Positions 1 through 4,642 of a stretch of 7,273 nucleotides of DNA are shown in pieces. The stretch's first letter is position 1, and each line of letters opens with the position of its first letter. The stretch comes from Bacilli bacterium. Lineage in GTDB: Bacteria > Bacillota_I > Bacilli_A > RFN20 > CAG-826. The notes below the pieces were generated by a model. That model had not been told where the DNA came from. It did no database searches and worked only from the letters and a program-made list of their open reading frames with translations. Location: NCBI GenBank assembly GCA_024693415.1, contig JAILKX010000151.1:1-7273 (forward strand), written 5' to 3'. A program made the position numbers and the translations under genes.

Positions 1-20
1 TGCGCAAGACCAAGAAGTAA
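1..20 (+). CDS. Possible 3' end of an unidentified gene (partial)
   Basis: Reading from base 3, the plus strand encodes Arg-Lys-Thr-Lys-Lys followed by a TAA stop at 18-20. A basic C-terminal tail ending just before a terminator-like hairpin (43-76) is what the end of a real gene would look like. Only five residues are visible, so neither the family nor the reality of the gene can be judged from this window. The call rests on the position of the stop and the terminator 22 nt after it. Confidence 0.35.
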
Positions 21-42
21 TCAATCCCCCATCAAACCAAGG

Positions 43-76
43 AAAAAGGATCATCATCGCCCGATGGTTCTTTTTT
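43..76 (+). terminator. Probable bidirectional intrinsic terminator
   Basis: Bases 53-58 (ATCATC) pair with 63-68 (GATGGT, one G-T wobble) around a GCCC loop. After a two-base bulge (51-52), the pairing continues with A/G bases 43-50 against 69-76, which end in six T. The A-run on the left and the T-run on the right make it usable from both sides. It sits just after the stop at base 20, so it most likely ends that upstream plus-strand transcript. Confidence 0.5.
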
Positions 77-90
77 GCATACCACTGGGC

Positions 91-126
91 GGCGCCCGAA
101 CAGAATAAAACCCTGTTCGGGGTGCC
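91..126. repeat. Strong inverted repeat (hairpin), function unknown
   Basis: CCCGAACAG at 95-103 pairs perfectly with CTGTTCGGG at 113-121 around a 9-nt A-rich loop. After a bulged G at 122, four more pairs (91-94 with 123-126) extend the stem to about 13 bp. No T-tract follows on either strand, so it is not a standard terminator. It could be a processing site, part of a structured RNA or a dispersed palindromic repeat. Confidence 0.6.
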
Positions 127-300
127 CCTCCCGGTCAAGACCCAAATCGCCATTGATGAGGACATCGCGTGACCCGTCGTGAAAAAATTCCGCTGAAGAC
201 GTGTATGCGTTATTGGTCAAAACCGGCCATACTTTGTCCGCCTGCGGGCGGCCTGCCCCGACAGCTAAAGGCTTTTTAGCTCGGGCAGGGGCCAGGGATG
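127..300. other. Non-coding stretch with hairpins, no supported gene
   Basis: I find no open frame with a good start and ribosome binding site here. The segment continues the hairpin-rich stretch: CCGCC (238-242) pairs with GGCGG (247-251), directly abutting the larger hairpin at 252-289. A minus-strand frame covering 32-220 exists but starts at TTG without a ribosome binding site and runs through the terminator at 43-76, so I do not call it. Together with the elements at 43-126 this makes about 280 bases of closely spaced stem-loops between two genes. Confidence 0.5.
252..289. repeat. Long imperfect inverted repeat
   Basis: CCTGCCC (252-258) pairs with GGGCAGG (283-289), GA (260-261) with TC (281-282), and GCTAAA (264-269) with TTTAGC (275-280). 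Single-sided bulges lie at 259 and 262-263 and the loop is about 5 nt. It lies downstream of the dut terminator and may be a backup terminator-like stem, though no T-tract follows. It could also be a copy of an interspersed palindrome. Confidence 0.55.
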
Positions 301-322
301 AAAAAAGGCCGCCGAAGCGACC
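301..322 (-). terminator. Intrinsic terminator of dut
   Basis: Read on the minus strand, GGTCGC (322-317) and GCGGCC (312-307) form a six-pair stem (one T-G wobble) capped by a TTCG tetraloop, followed directly by six T (306-301). It begins 8 nt after the dut stop codon. Stem, stable tetraloop and T-tract are all present. Confidence 0.85.
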
Positions 323-329
323 TGATTGC

Positions 330-797
330 TTATTTCTTGCCGGTGGAGCCGATGCCGCCTAGCCTCTCATCCTTGATGGGGGCGTCGTCCTCGGTGATGT
401 AATAGTCCTCGAAGATGCCCTGGACGATGCGCTCGCCCGCCTCGATGTGGGCGGGGGCGTTTCTCCTATTCCTCAAGGCGACGTAGATGCACCAGATATA
501 ATCCGAATCGATGATGCCGGTGCCGTTAGATAATTCTAAGCCCCTTTTGATGCCGATCGAGGAGCGGACGTATAACTTCAAGACCTTGTCGGAGGGCATG
601 TCGATGCATTTGACCCACATCGGGATCACCTTCTCCTCATAGGGGCCGAAGTCGATGGAATAGGGGCACACGAAGTCGTAGCCGGCCGAGGAGGAAGAGC
701 CCCTTCGCGGCAAAACGATCGAGGAGGGGTATTCGAATTCGGTCTCTATCTCGCCTTTCTCGCAGGCGACGAAATGCGCGGCAATCTTGTTGTTCAT
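330..797 (-). CDS. dut: dUTPase (deoxyuridine 5'-triphosphate nucleotidohydrolase), somewhat divergent
   Basis: Homotrimeric dUTPases hydrolyse dUTP to dUMP and pyrophosphate in the cytoplasm, keeping uracil out of DNA and supplying dUMP for thymidylate. The 155-residue protein has the usual length, and all five family motifs are visible in order: motif 1 SAGYDF (37-42), motif 2 VRSSIG (77-82), motif 3 GTGIIDSDY (92-100, with catalytic Asp97 and Tyr100), motif 4 GERIVQGIF (121-129), and the glycine-rich motif 5 GGIGSTGKK (147-155). Two positions are unusual. The usual Gly after the motif 3 Tyr region is Trp102, and the aromatic residue of motif 5 (GGFGSTG) is Ile149. A ribosome binding site (AAGGA) lies about 8 nt before the ATG, supporting this start. 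The gene has its own promoter and terminator and is divergent from the NCS2 permease. A related dCTP deaminase-type enzyme is less likely, because the motif 3 Tyr and motif 5 GSTGK fit dUTPase. Confidence 0.85.
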   Translation of the reverse strand: MNNKIAAHFVACEKGEIETEFEYPSSIVLPRRGSSSSAGYDFVCPYSIDFGPYEEKVIPMWVKCIDMPSDKVLKLYVRSSIGIKRGLELSNGTGIIDSDYIWCIYVALRNRRNAPAHIEAGERIVQGIFEDYYITEDDAPIKDERLGGIGSTGKK

Positions 798-818
798 CGG
801 GAAATCCTTACCCGGTTA

Positions 819-846
819 ATGATAGGGAGAATCCTTCCGTTGTCAA
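819..846 (-). promoter_or_regulatory. Promoter of dut
   Basis: On the minus strand there is a perfect -35 TTGACA (846-841), a 16-nt spacer and a -10 TATCAT (824-819, one mismatch to TATAAT). Transcription would start near base 812, giving a leader of about 15 nt that still contains the AAGGA ribosome binding site before the ATG at 797. Confidence 0.8.
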
Positions 847-871
847 TAAAGTCGGGGCTTTGCCCATCCAT

Positions 872-883
872 ATTTATATAAAT
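872..883. promoter_or_regulatory. 12-bp perfect AT palindrome in the dut/permease divergent region
   Basis: ATTTATATAAAT is a perfect palindrome upstream of both genes, 25 bp before the dut -35 box and 33 bp before the permease -10 box. It could be an operator for a shared regulator or an UP-like AT-rich element. AT-rich sequence in intergenic DNA makes chance palindromes fairly likely. Confidence 0.3.
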
Positions 884-916
884 GCATTGAGCCTACATCG
901 GCGGGCGTAATTAGGC

Positions 917-922
917 TAAAAT
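917..922 (+). promoter_or_regulatory. Candidate -10 box of the NCS2 permease, leaderless type
   Basis: TAAAAT ends 9 nt before the ATG at 932, and no Shine-Dalgarno is present. Transcription starting 6-9 nt after the box would fall at or within three bases of the start codon. The -35 is weak: the TTGAGC at 887-892 is 24 nt away, too far for normal spacing. A TATAAA at 877-882 is an alternative -10 that would leave a leader of about 45 nt. Confidence 0.45.
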
Positions 923-931
923 AGCAGCGGC

Positions 932-2362
932 ATGGCAAATCCGTTCAAGCAGATATTCGCAAAGCGCGACGAGCGCAGCGCCGAGAACCTATTTTCATGG
1001 GATGGGGCGGTCCCGTTTTCGAAGTCGCTCCTATTCAGCGTCCAGCACATGCTCGCTTTGTTCGTCTCGAACATCGGGCCGATCATGGTTTTGTGCGCTA
1101 GCGTTGCCGCAAGCGGGGTCGAGGTTGACCCTTCGGTGCTCGAAAACGGCATACGCACCTCGATTTTCTTGGCGGGGATCGGCACTTTGATCCAGCTCTT
1201 CCCGCTTAAGGTATTCGGCAGCAGGATGCCGATCTTCATGGGATCGAGCTTCACCTTCCTCGGCGTGATGACCCTCATCGTCATCGCCTATGGGTTCCAG
1301 GCCGCCTTCATCGCGACCATCATCGGCGGGGGATTGCTCGCCATCATCGGGATCTTCTCCAAATACTGGATCCGCTTCATCAAGCCGATCGTCTCGGCGA
1401 TCGTCGTGTTGGCGTTAGGATTATCGCTTATCGGGGTATCGATCGAGCAATTCGTCGGCATAAGCGATATGCCTAGCCTTGCTTTGGATTACGACTGGTC
1501 GGTCGGTTGGCGGTATCTGCTCGTCGCGTTCGTGACCCTCATCTCGTCGATGGTCTTCCAATCCTTCGCAAGGGGCATCTGGAAGAACATGTCGATCGTC
1601 GTCGGATTGGCGGTCGGCTACATCGCCGCGCTTTGCATGCCGGGGACGATCGATTTCTCATCGCTTCAGGTCCATTCCTTCACCGACGTGCTCGATATTC
1701 CGCGGCCCATCTTCACCTTATTGACCTTCTCGGCCGGCGATTTCCATCTGAGCGCGGTCATCTCGATCGCGATCGTCTTCCTCGTCTCCTCCACCGAGAC
1801 GATCGGAACGGTTTCGCTCATCGCGGAGAACGTCTATGGCAGGGCGCCTAGCGACAAAGAAATCACGGGTGGGATCGCCTCGGTCGGATTGCTCGGGGCC
1901 CTTAGCGGGGCCTTCGGCGGGATCCCAATGACGAGCTACGTCCAAAGCGCCGGCATCGTCGAGCAGACCAAGGTCGTGAATAGGAACGCGCTCGTGTTCA
2001 CGCCCGTCATGCTGATTTTGCTTTCCCTTTCGCCGATTTTGGCGAGATTATTGCTCACCGTGCCGAACGCCGTCTTGGGCGGGCTGATGGTCAATATCTT
2101 CGGCGGGATCGCCTATTCGGGCATGAAGATGATCCTCGCTTGCCCGCGCAACACCAAAACCGCGACGATCGTCGGGCTTTCCTTAGGTCTAGGGTTTGCC
2201 TTGACCATGGTGCCTAGCGTCACCGCGGCGAAGTTCGACAACGAATTCCTCAACACCCTGATGCTCATACTGCAGAGCCCGGTCATCAGCATGTTCCTCA
2301 TCTCGATGACCCTTTGTTACGCACTTCCTGAGCGCATCAACGGGGATAAGGTCAATAACTGA
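932..2362 (+). CDS. NCS2-family nucleobase permease (uracil/xanthine type)
   Basis: This is a nucleobase:cation symporter-2 protein of 476 residues, an inner-membrane carrier taking up uracil, xanthine or a related base with protons. Hydrophobic segments run along the whole chain, consistent with the 14-helix UraA fold. Family landmarks are Gln38-His39 in TM1 (FSVQHML), Glu289 in TM8 (STETIGT) and the TM9-10 stretch GGIPMTSYVQSAGIVEQT (329-346). By alignment to XanQ, Glu289 matches the essential Glu272 and Gln338 matches Gln324. The position of Asp304 is Val318, and that of Asn325 is Ser339, so substrate or coupling may be unusual. The ATG at 932 is the only start after an in-frame TAA at 917, and there is no ribosome binding site. 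The stop is the first of three in-frame stops (TGA TGA TAG, 2360-2368). No terminator is seen before the next gene, so partial read-through into it is possible. The substrate is not certain. Confidence 0.85.
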   Translation: MANPFKQIFAKRDERSAENLFSWDGAVPFSKSLLFSVQHMLALFVSNIGPIMVLCASVAASGVEVDPSVLENGIRTSIFLAGIGTLIQLFPLKVFGSRMPIFMGSSFTFLGVMTLIVIAYGFQAAFIATIIGGGLLAIIGIFSKYWIRFIKPIVSAIVVLALGLSLIGVSIEQFVGISDMPSLALDYDWSVGWRYLLVAFVTLISSMVFQSFARGIWKNMSIVVGLAVGYIAALCMPGTIDFSSLQVHSFTDVLDIPRPIFTLLTFSAGDFHLSAVISIAIVFLVSSTETIGTVSLIAENVYGRAPSDKEITGGIASVGLLGALSGAFGGIPMTSYVQSAGIVEQTKVVNRNALVFTPVMLILLSLSPILARLLLTVPNAVLGGLMVNIFGGIAYSGMKMILACPRNTKTATIVGLSLGLGFALTMVPSVTAAKFDNEFLNTLMLILQSPVISMFLISMTLCYALPERINGDKVNN

Positions 2363-2406
2363 TGATAGCCTTATAAATAGGCGTATCACTGCACCGCCAA
2401 TCGTAC

Positions 2407-2433
2407 TAAAATAAGCCTGACCCAATTAAGGAG
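2407..2433 (+). promoter_or_regulatory. Candidate -10 and ribosome binding site of the nucleotidyltransferase gene
   Basis: TAAAAT at 2407-2412 is a good -10, with a weak -35-like GTATCA at 2383-2388 (18-nt spacer). A strong AAGGAG at 2428-2433 lies 11 nt before the ATG at 2445 and fixes the start. The mRNA from this promoter would have a leader of about 25 nt, unlike the permease gene upstream, which uses the same -10 sequence without a leader. Confidence 0.5.
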
Positions 2434-2444
2434 CAAAACATTAT

Positions 2445-3341
2445 ATGGATCTATTAATCTTAGCCGCCGGCATGGGCTCGCGCTTCGGAGGGCTCAAGCA
2501 GATCGAGCCGGTCGACGCCAGGGGCAACTTCATCATTGACTATTCCATCTACGATGCCAAGAAGGCCGGATTCGACCGCGTCATCTTCCTCATCAAGGAA
2601 GAGAACCGCCAGATCTTCGAGGAGACCGTCGGCAAGCGCGTCGCCAATCAGATCGAAGTCGCCTACGCATATCAGAAGCTCGAGGTCATCCCCGAGGGAT
2701 ACGTCCTCCCGAAGGACAGGGTGAAGCCGCTTGGCACCGCCCAGGCCATCTACTGCGCCAAAGACGTCATCAAGGACAACTTCCTGATCGTCAATTCCGA
2801 TGACTTCTACGGCTACGACGCCTTCCGCGTCGCCGCCGAATTCCTCCGCGGCATCAAGGGAAAAGGCCAATACGGCAACGTCGCCTTCTTCGCGAAGAAC
2901 ACCCTCACCAAGAACGGCTCCGTCAAGCGCGGCGTCCTCTCTAGCGACAAGGACGGCAACCTCACCGGGCTCGTCGAATCGAAGCTCGAATGGAGGGGCG
3001 ATGACATCTATGGCTGCCCGCTAGACGGCGGCGAGATGACCAAGCTCGACCACGACGCCCTCGTCTCGATGAACATGTTCTGCTTCTCCAAGGACATCCT
3101 CGACAGGATCGAAGAGGGCTATGTCCCCTTCCTCGAGGCCAACAAGGACAACCTCGGAAGCTGCGAATACCTCATCCCGACCGTCGTCGATGAGCTCATC
3201 AAGAAGGGCGAGGTCTCCTGCAAGGTCCTCTCCACCACTTCCGTCTGGTATGGCGTCACCTACCGCGAGGATAAGCCTGAGGTCGTCGAGGCCCTCGCAA
3301 GCCTTGTCAAGGCTGGCGAATATCCCGCCGACAGGTTCTGA
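2445..3341 (+). CDS. Sugar-phosphate-type nucleotidyltransferase (NTP_transferase family)
   Basis: A 298-residue cytoplasmic protein of the GT-A-fold nucleotidyltransferases, which join a nucleotide to a sugar phosphate or a similar phosphorylated compound and release pyrophosphate. The N-terminal nucleotide-binding signature LAAGMGSRFGGLKQ (6-19) holds the G-x-G-S-R loop and Lys18. KPLGTAQAI (94-102) matches the GTA-x-A base-binding motif, and NSDDFYG (117-123) carries the metal-binding aspartates. No left-handed beta-helix acyltransferase domain follows, so it is not a GlmU-type fusion. The substrate cannot be assigned: candidates include NDP-sugar or CDP-choline-like synthesis. Codons are unusually uniform, with Ala almost always GCC and Leu and Ile mostly CTC and ATC, more so than in the neighbours, which suggests high expression. 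It follows the permease by 82 nt with its own promoter-like box, and ends at a terminator. Confidence 0.8.
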   Translation: MDLLILAAGMGSRFGGLKQIEPVDARGNFIIDYSIYDAKKAGFDRVIFLIKEENRQIFEETVGKRVANQIEVAYAYQKLEVIPEGYVLPKDRVKPLGTAQAIYCAKDVIKDNFLIVNSDDFYGYDAFRVAAEFLRGIKGKGQYGNVAFFAKNTLTKNGSVKRGVLSSDKDGNLTGLVESKLEWRGDDIYGCPLDGGEMTKLDHDALVSMNMFCFSKDILDRIEEGYVPFLEANKDNLGSCEYLIPTVVDELIKKGEVSCKVLSTTSVWYGVTYREDKPEVVEALASLVKAGEYPADRF

Positions 3342-3359
3342 TAAACCTCTTGATTATTG

Positions 3360-3390
3360 GCCGCATCCGCTTGGGTGCGGCTTTCCTTTT
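3360..3390 (+). terminator. Intrinsic terminator of the nucleotidyltransferase gene
   Basis: GCCGCATCC (3360-3368) pairs with GGGTGCGGC (3373-3381), nine pairs with one T-G wobble, around a GCTT loop. A T-rich tract (TTTCCTTTT, 3382-3390) follows. It starts 19 nt after the stop codon. Confidence 0.8.
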
Positions 3391-3421
3391 GCAGGGAATT
3401 CGCATCCGAAACCCTGCAAAA
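3387..3421. repeat. Perfect 10-bp inverted repeat after the terminator
   Basis: TTTTGCAGGG (3387-3396) is the exact reverse complement of CCCTGCAAAA (3412-3421), separated by 15 nt. The T and A ends would let it act as a terminator in either direction, but both flanking genes run on the plus strand. It could also be an operator for the downstream gene. Confidence 0.65.
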
Positions 3422-3453
3422 CTTAGGCCAATCAAAAAGGCTAAGAAATAATG

Positions 3454-3483
3454 TTTTCACTCTTTTCGGCGCTGTCATACAAT
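3454..3483 (+). promoter_or_regulatory. Candidate promoter of the four-helix membrane protein
   Basis: A -10 TACAAT (3478-3483, one mismatch) has a TTTTCA (3454-3459, four of six) 18 nt upstream. Transcription would start near 3490, after the ATG at 3451, supporting the later start at 3514. An AGGAGG at 3495-3500 lies 13 nt before that ATG, longer than usual, with a closer AAGGGA at 3505-3510. Confidence 0.45.
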
Positions 3484-3513
3484 AAGGGCAACCTAGGAGG
3501 GCATAAGGGAAAA

Positions 3514-3918
3514 ATGAGACTAGTAGGACGCATTATCATGCTCGCGGTCGCCATCGGCATCGCGGCGACGAATATCCCGAACTTCATCAACGAGCTCGGG
3601 GTCATCAAGACGCTGACCTGGACCGACATCCAGTCGATCCCGGCGAACTTCAACGCGCTCATCGGCTTGCTTAGCGCCGCGGCGTGGCTATTGCTCGCCG
3701 TGTTCGCCTTGTGGGCGGCGATCAGGGGGAACGTCGGGTTCCTCACCTTCATCATCTGCCTCGTCGGCATCGGCTTCACCGCCTGGAACATTTGGCAGGG
3801 ATTCGATTCGGGGACCTACACGCAGTTCACCGACGCCTGGACCTATATCGTGTCGATGATATTCCCAATCGGGTACTTCGTCGGCGGCGTGATGCTGAAG
3901 CTGAGCCGCAAGAAGTAA
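3514..3918 (+). CDS. Small four-helix integral membrane protein, function unknown
   Basis: I do not recognise this 134-residue protein. Four hydrophobic segments are clear, at about residues 4-25, 48-71, 75-96 and 109-130, and the C terminus is basic (KLSRKK), so a four-helix bundle in the cytoplasmic membrane with a cytosolic C terminus is likely. Aromatic residues (Trp, Tyr) sit at helix ends. No catalytic motif, cysteine pair or metal-binding motif stands out. I chose ATG 3514 because the likely promoter lies between 3454 and 3483 and AGGAGG precedes it. An in-frame ATG at 3451 would add 21 residues, but it lies upstream of that promoter. The gene has its own promoter and a terminator shared with the convergent tetR gene, so it looks monocistronic. 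It may resemble small DUF-type membrane proteins of Bacillota. Confidence 0.7.
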   Translation: MRLVGRIIMLAVAIGIAATNIPNFINELGVIKTLTWTDIQSIPANFNALIGLLSAAAWLLLAVFALWAAIRGNVGFLTFIICLVGIGFTAWNIWQGFDSGTYTQFTDAWTYIVSMIFPIGYFVGGVMLKLSRKK

Positions 3919-3925
3919 GAAAAAG

Positions 3926-3957
3926 ACTCGCATCGCCTTTGAAGCGGTGCGAGTTTT
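3926..3957. terminator. Bidirectional terminator between the membrane protein gene and tetR
   Basis: ACTCGCATCGC (3926-3936) pairs with GCGGTGCGAGT (3944-3954), 11 pairs with one T-G wobble, around a 7-nt loop. TTTT follows on the plus strand, and AAAA at 3921-3924 gives the U-run on the minus strand. It lies between the stop of the plus-strand gene (3918) and the tetR stop (3959) and serves both convergent transcripts. Confidence 0.85.
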
Positions 3958-3958
3958 C

Positions 3959-4519
3959 TTATTGCTTGGGGAAGCGGATCGCGAAGAAGAAGTCGGCCAT
4001 CTGCTCCGGGGTTTCGGGGCGGTCATTCGTGACGTAGGATTTCAATAAATCGATGAACGCCCCCTGCAGAATCGATATCCCGATGTCCTTCGGGGCGTTT
4101 GGCATGAAGGGCGGGTTGGCGGAATAGACGGCCTCGATGAGGGGCAATGACTTCTCGCGCAGGGACTCGGTGAAGACGTGGGAGGCCCCTGAGCGGAAGA
4201 TCGCCGAGATCAGGGCCTTGTCCTCGACGAAGTGGCAGAAGGTATGGGTGACGATGTGCCGGTAGTCGAAGGCGGGGCTATTGGAGAAATCATGCTCCTT
4301 CTCCTTTTTTAGGTTCGCGGAGAAGACGTGCTCGAAGATGTGGTTCGAGAGTTCGACGAGGACGTCGTCCTTGCATTTGTAGTGGGCGTAGAAGGTGGAT
4401 CTCGCGACCCCGGATTCCGCGATTATGTCGGACACGTTTATGCTTTCGTAATCGCGCTCCAGCATCAGTTTCTCTAAGGCGTGATGGATCGCCGCATAGG
4501 ATTTCTCGGTTTTGCTCAT
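3959..4519 (-). CDS. TetR/AcrR-family transcriptional regulator
   Basis: A 186-residue DNA-binding regulator with the typical TetR layout. Helix 1 is at about residues 5-22, and the helix-turn-helix lies around 28-47 (NVSDIIAESGVARSTFYAHY), with the family-typical STFYxHY ending, followed by KCKDDVL. The alpha-helical C-terminal half is the ligand and dimerisation domain. Its pattern fits the Firmicutes DhaS-like group, but I cannot name a ligand. The start at ATG 4519 is chosen over a TTG at 4591 because a perfect TATAAT lies 6 nt upstream of it, which would start transcription at the ATG itself, and the extra residues of the longer form are unlike TetR N termini. The gene is divergent from the ABC importer operon, so it most likely represses that operon and itself. 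There is no Shine-Dalgarno. Confidence 0.85.
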   Translation of the reverse strand: MSKTEKSYAAIHHALEKLMLERDYESINVSDIIAESGVARSTFYAHYKCKDDVLVELSNHIFEHVFSANLKKEKEHDFSNSPAFDYRHIVTHTFCHFVEDKALISAIFRSGASHVFTESLREKSLPLIEAVYSANPPFMPNAPKDIGISILQGAFIDLLKSYVTNDRPETPEQMADFFFAIRFPKQ

Positions 4520-4525
4520 GCGTGC

Positions 4526-4554
4526 ATTATAGCAAAACAAAACAAGATGTTCGA
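4526..4554 (-). promoter_or_regulatory. Promoter of tetR, leaderless type
   Basis: A perfect TATAAT (minus strand, 4531-4526) ends 6 nt before the ATG at 4519. With a 17-nt spacer the -35 would be TCGAAC (4554-4549), only three of six matches. A start 7 nt after the -10 falls on the A of ATG. The spacer is exactly covered by the CAAAAC-rich motif at 4532-4548, so a regulator bound there would block RNA polymerase. Confidence 0.7.
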
Positions 4555-4617
4555 ATATATTTTTAAGATTTGTTTTTGCTGAATCGTACAAAAAGGCGCA
4601 ATTTGTTTGTTTTGTCC
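4532..4617. promoter_or_regulatory. Three related CAAAAC-rich motifs, candidate TetR operators
   Basis: Similar motifs occur at 4532-4548 (plus strand, CAAAACAAAACAAGAT), 4566-4580 (minus strand, GCAAAAACAAATCT) and 4598-4617 (minus strand, CAAAACAAACAAATT). The first fills the tetR promoter spacer and the third covers the -35 of the importer promoter, so both sit where a repressor would act. The first and third are in opposite orientation. No classical TetR palindrome is clear apart from a TTCGAA at 4550-4555. Low complexity makes this moderate evidence. Confidence 0.4.
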
Positions 4618-4635
4618 ACGCGCGTTATGTATAAT
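4607..4635 (+). promoter_or_regulatory. Promoter of the ABC importer operon, leaderless type
   Basis: TATAAT at 4630-4635 is a perfect -10, with TTGTTT (three of six) at 4607-4612, spacer 17. Transcription would start near 4642-4643, at the ATG at 4643. Two upstream in-frame starts, TTG 4607 and ATG 4634, lie in or before the promoter and would not be on this mRNA. I see no Fur-type palindrome. Confidence 0.7.
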
Positions 4636-4642
4636 GCGGATT

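Noticed and set aside
32..220. Minus-strand 62-residue open frame
   Set aside because: It starts at TTG with no ribosome binding site, runs through the terminator-like hairpin at 43-76, uses codons unlike the neighbouring genes and matches no family I know.
916..1284. Minus-strand open frame inside the NCS2 permease gene
   Set aside because: It is antisense to a clear membrane protein with family motifs. C-ending codon bias makes long antisense frames common here.
2360..2368. Three consecutive in-frame stops after the permease (TGA TGA TAG)
   Set aside because: It may secure termination but is a small and common feature with no further support.
2460..2870. Minus-strand open frame opposite the nucleotidyltransferase
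   Set aside because: It is acidic low-complexity sequence created by the strongly biased codons of the sense gene, which carries all family motifs.
3451..3513. N-terminal extension of the four-helix protein from ATG 3451
   Set aside because: The likely promoter lies between 3454 and 3483 and AGGAGG precedes the ATG at 3514, so the extension would not be on the main transcript.
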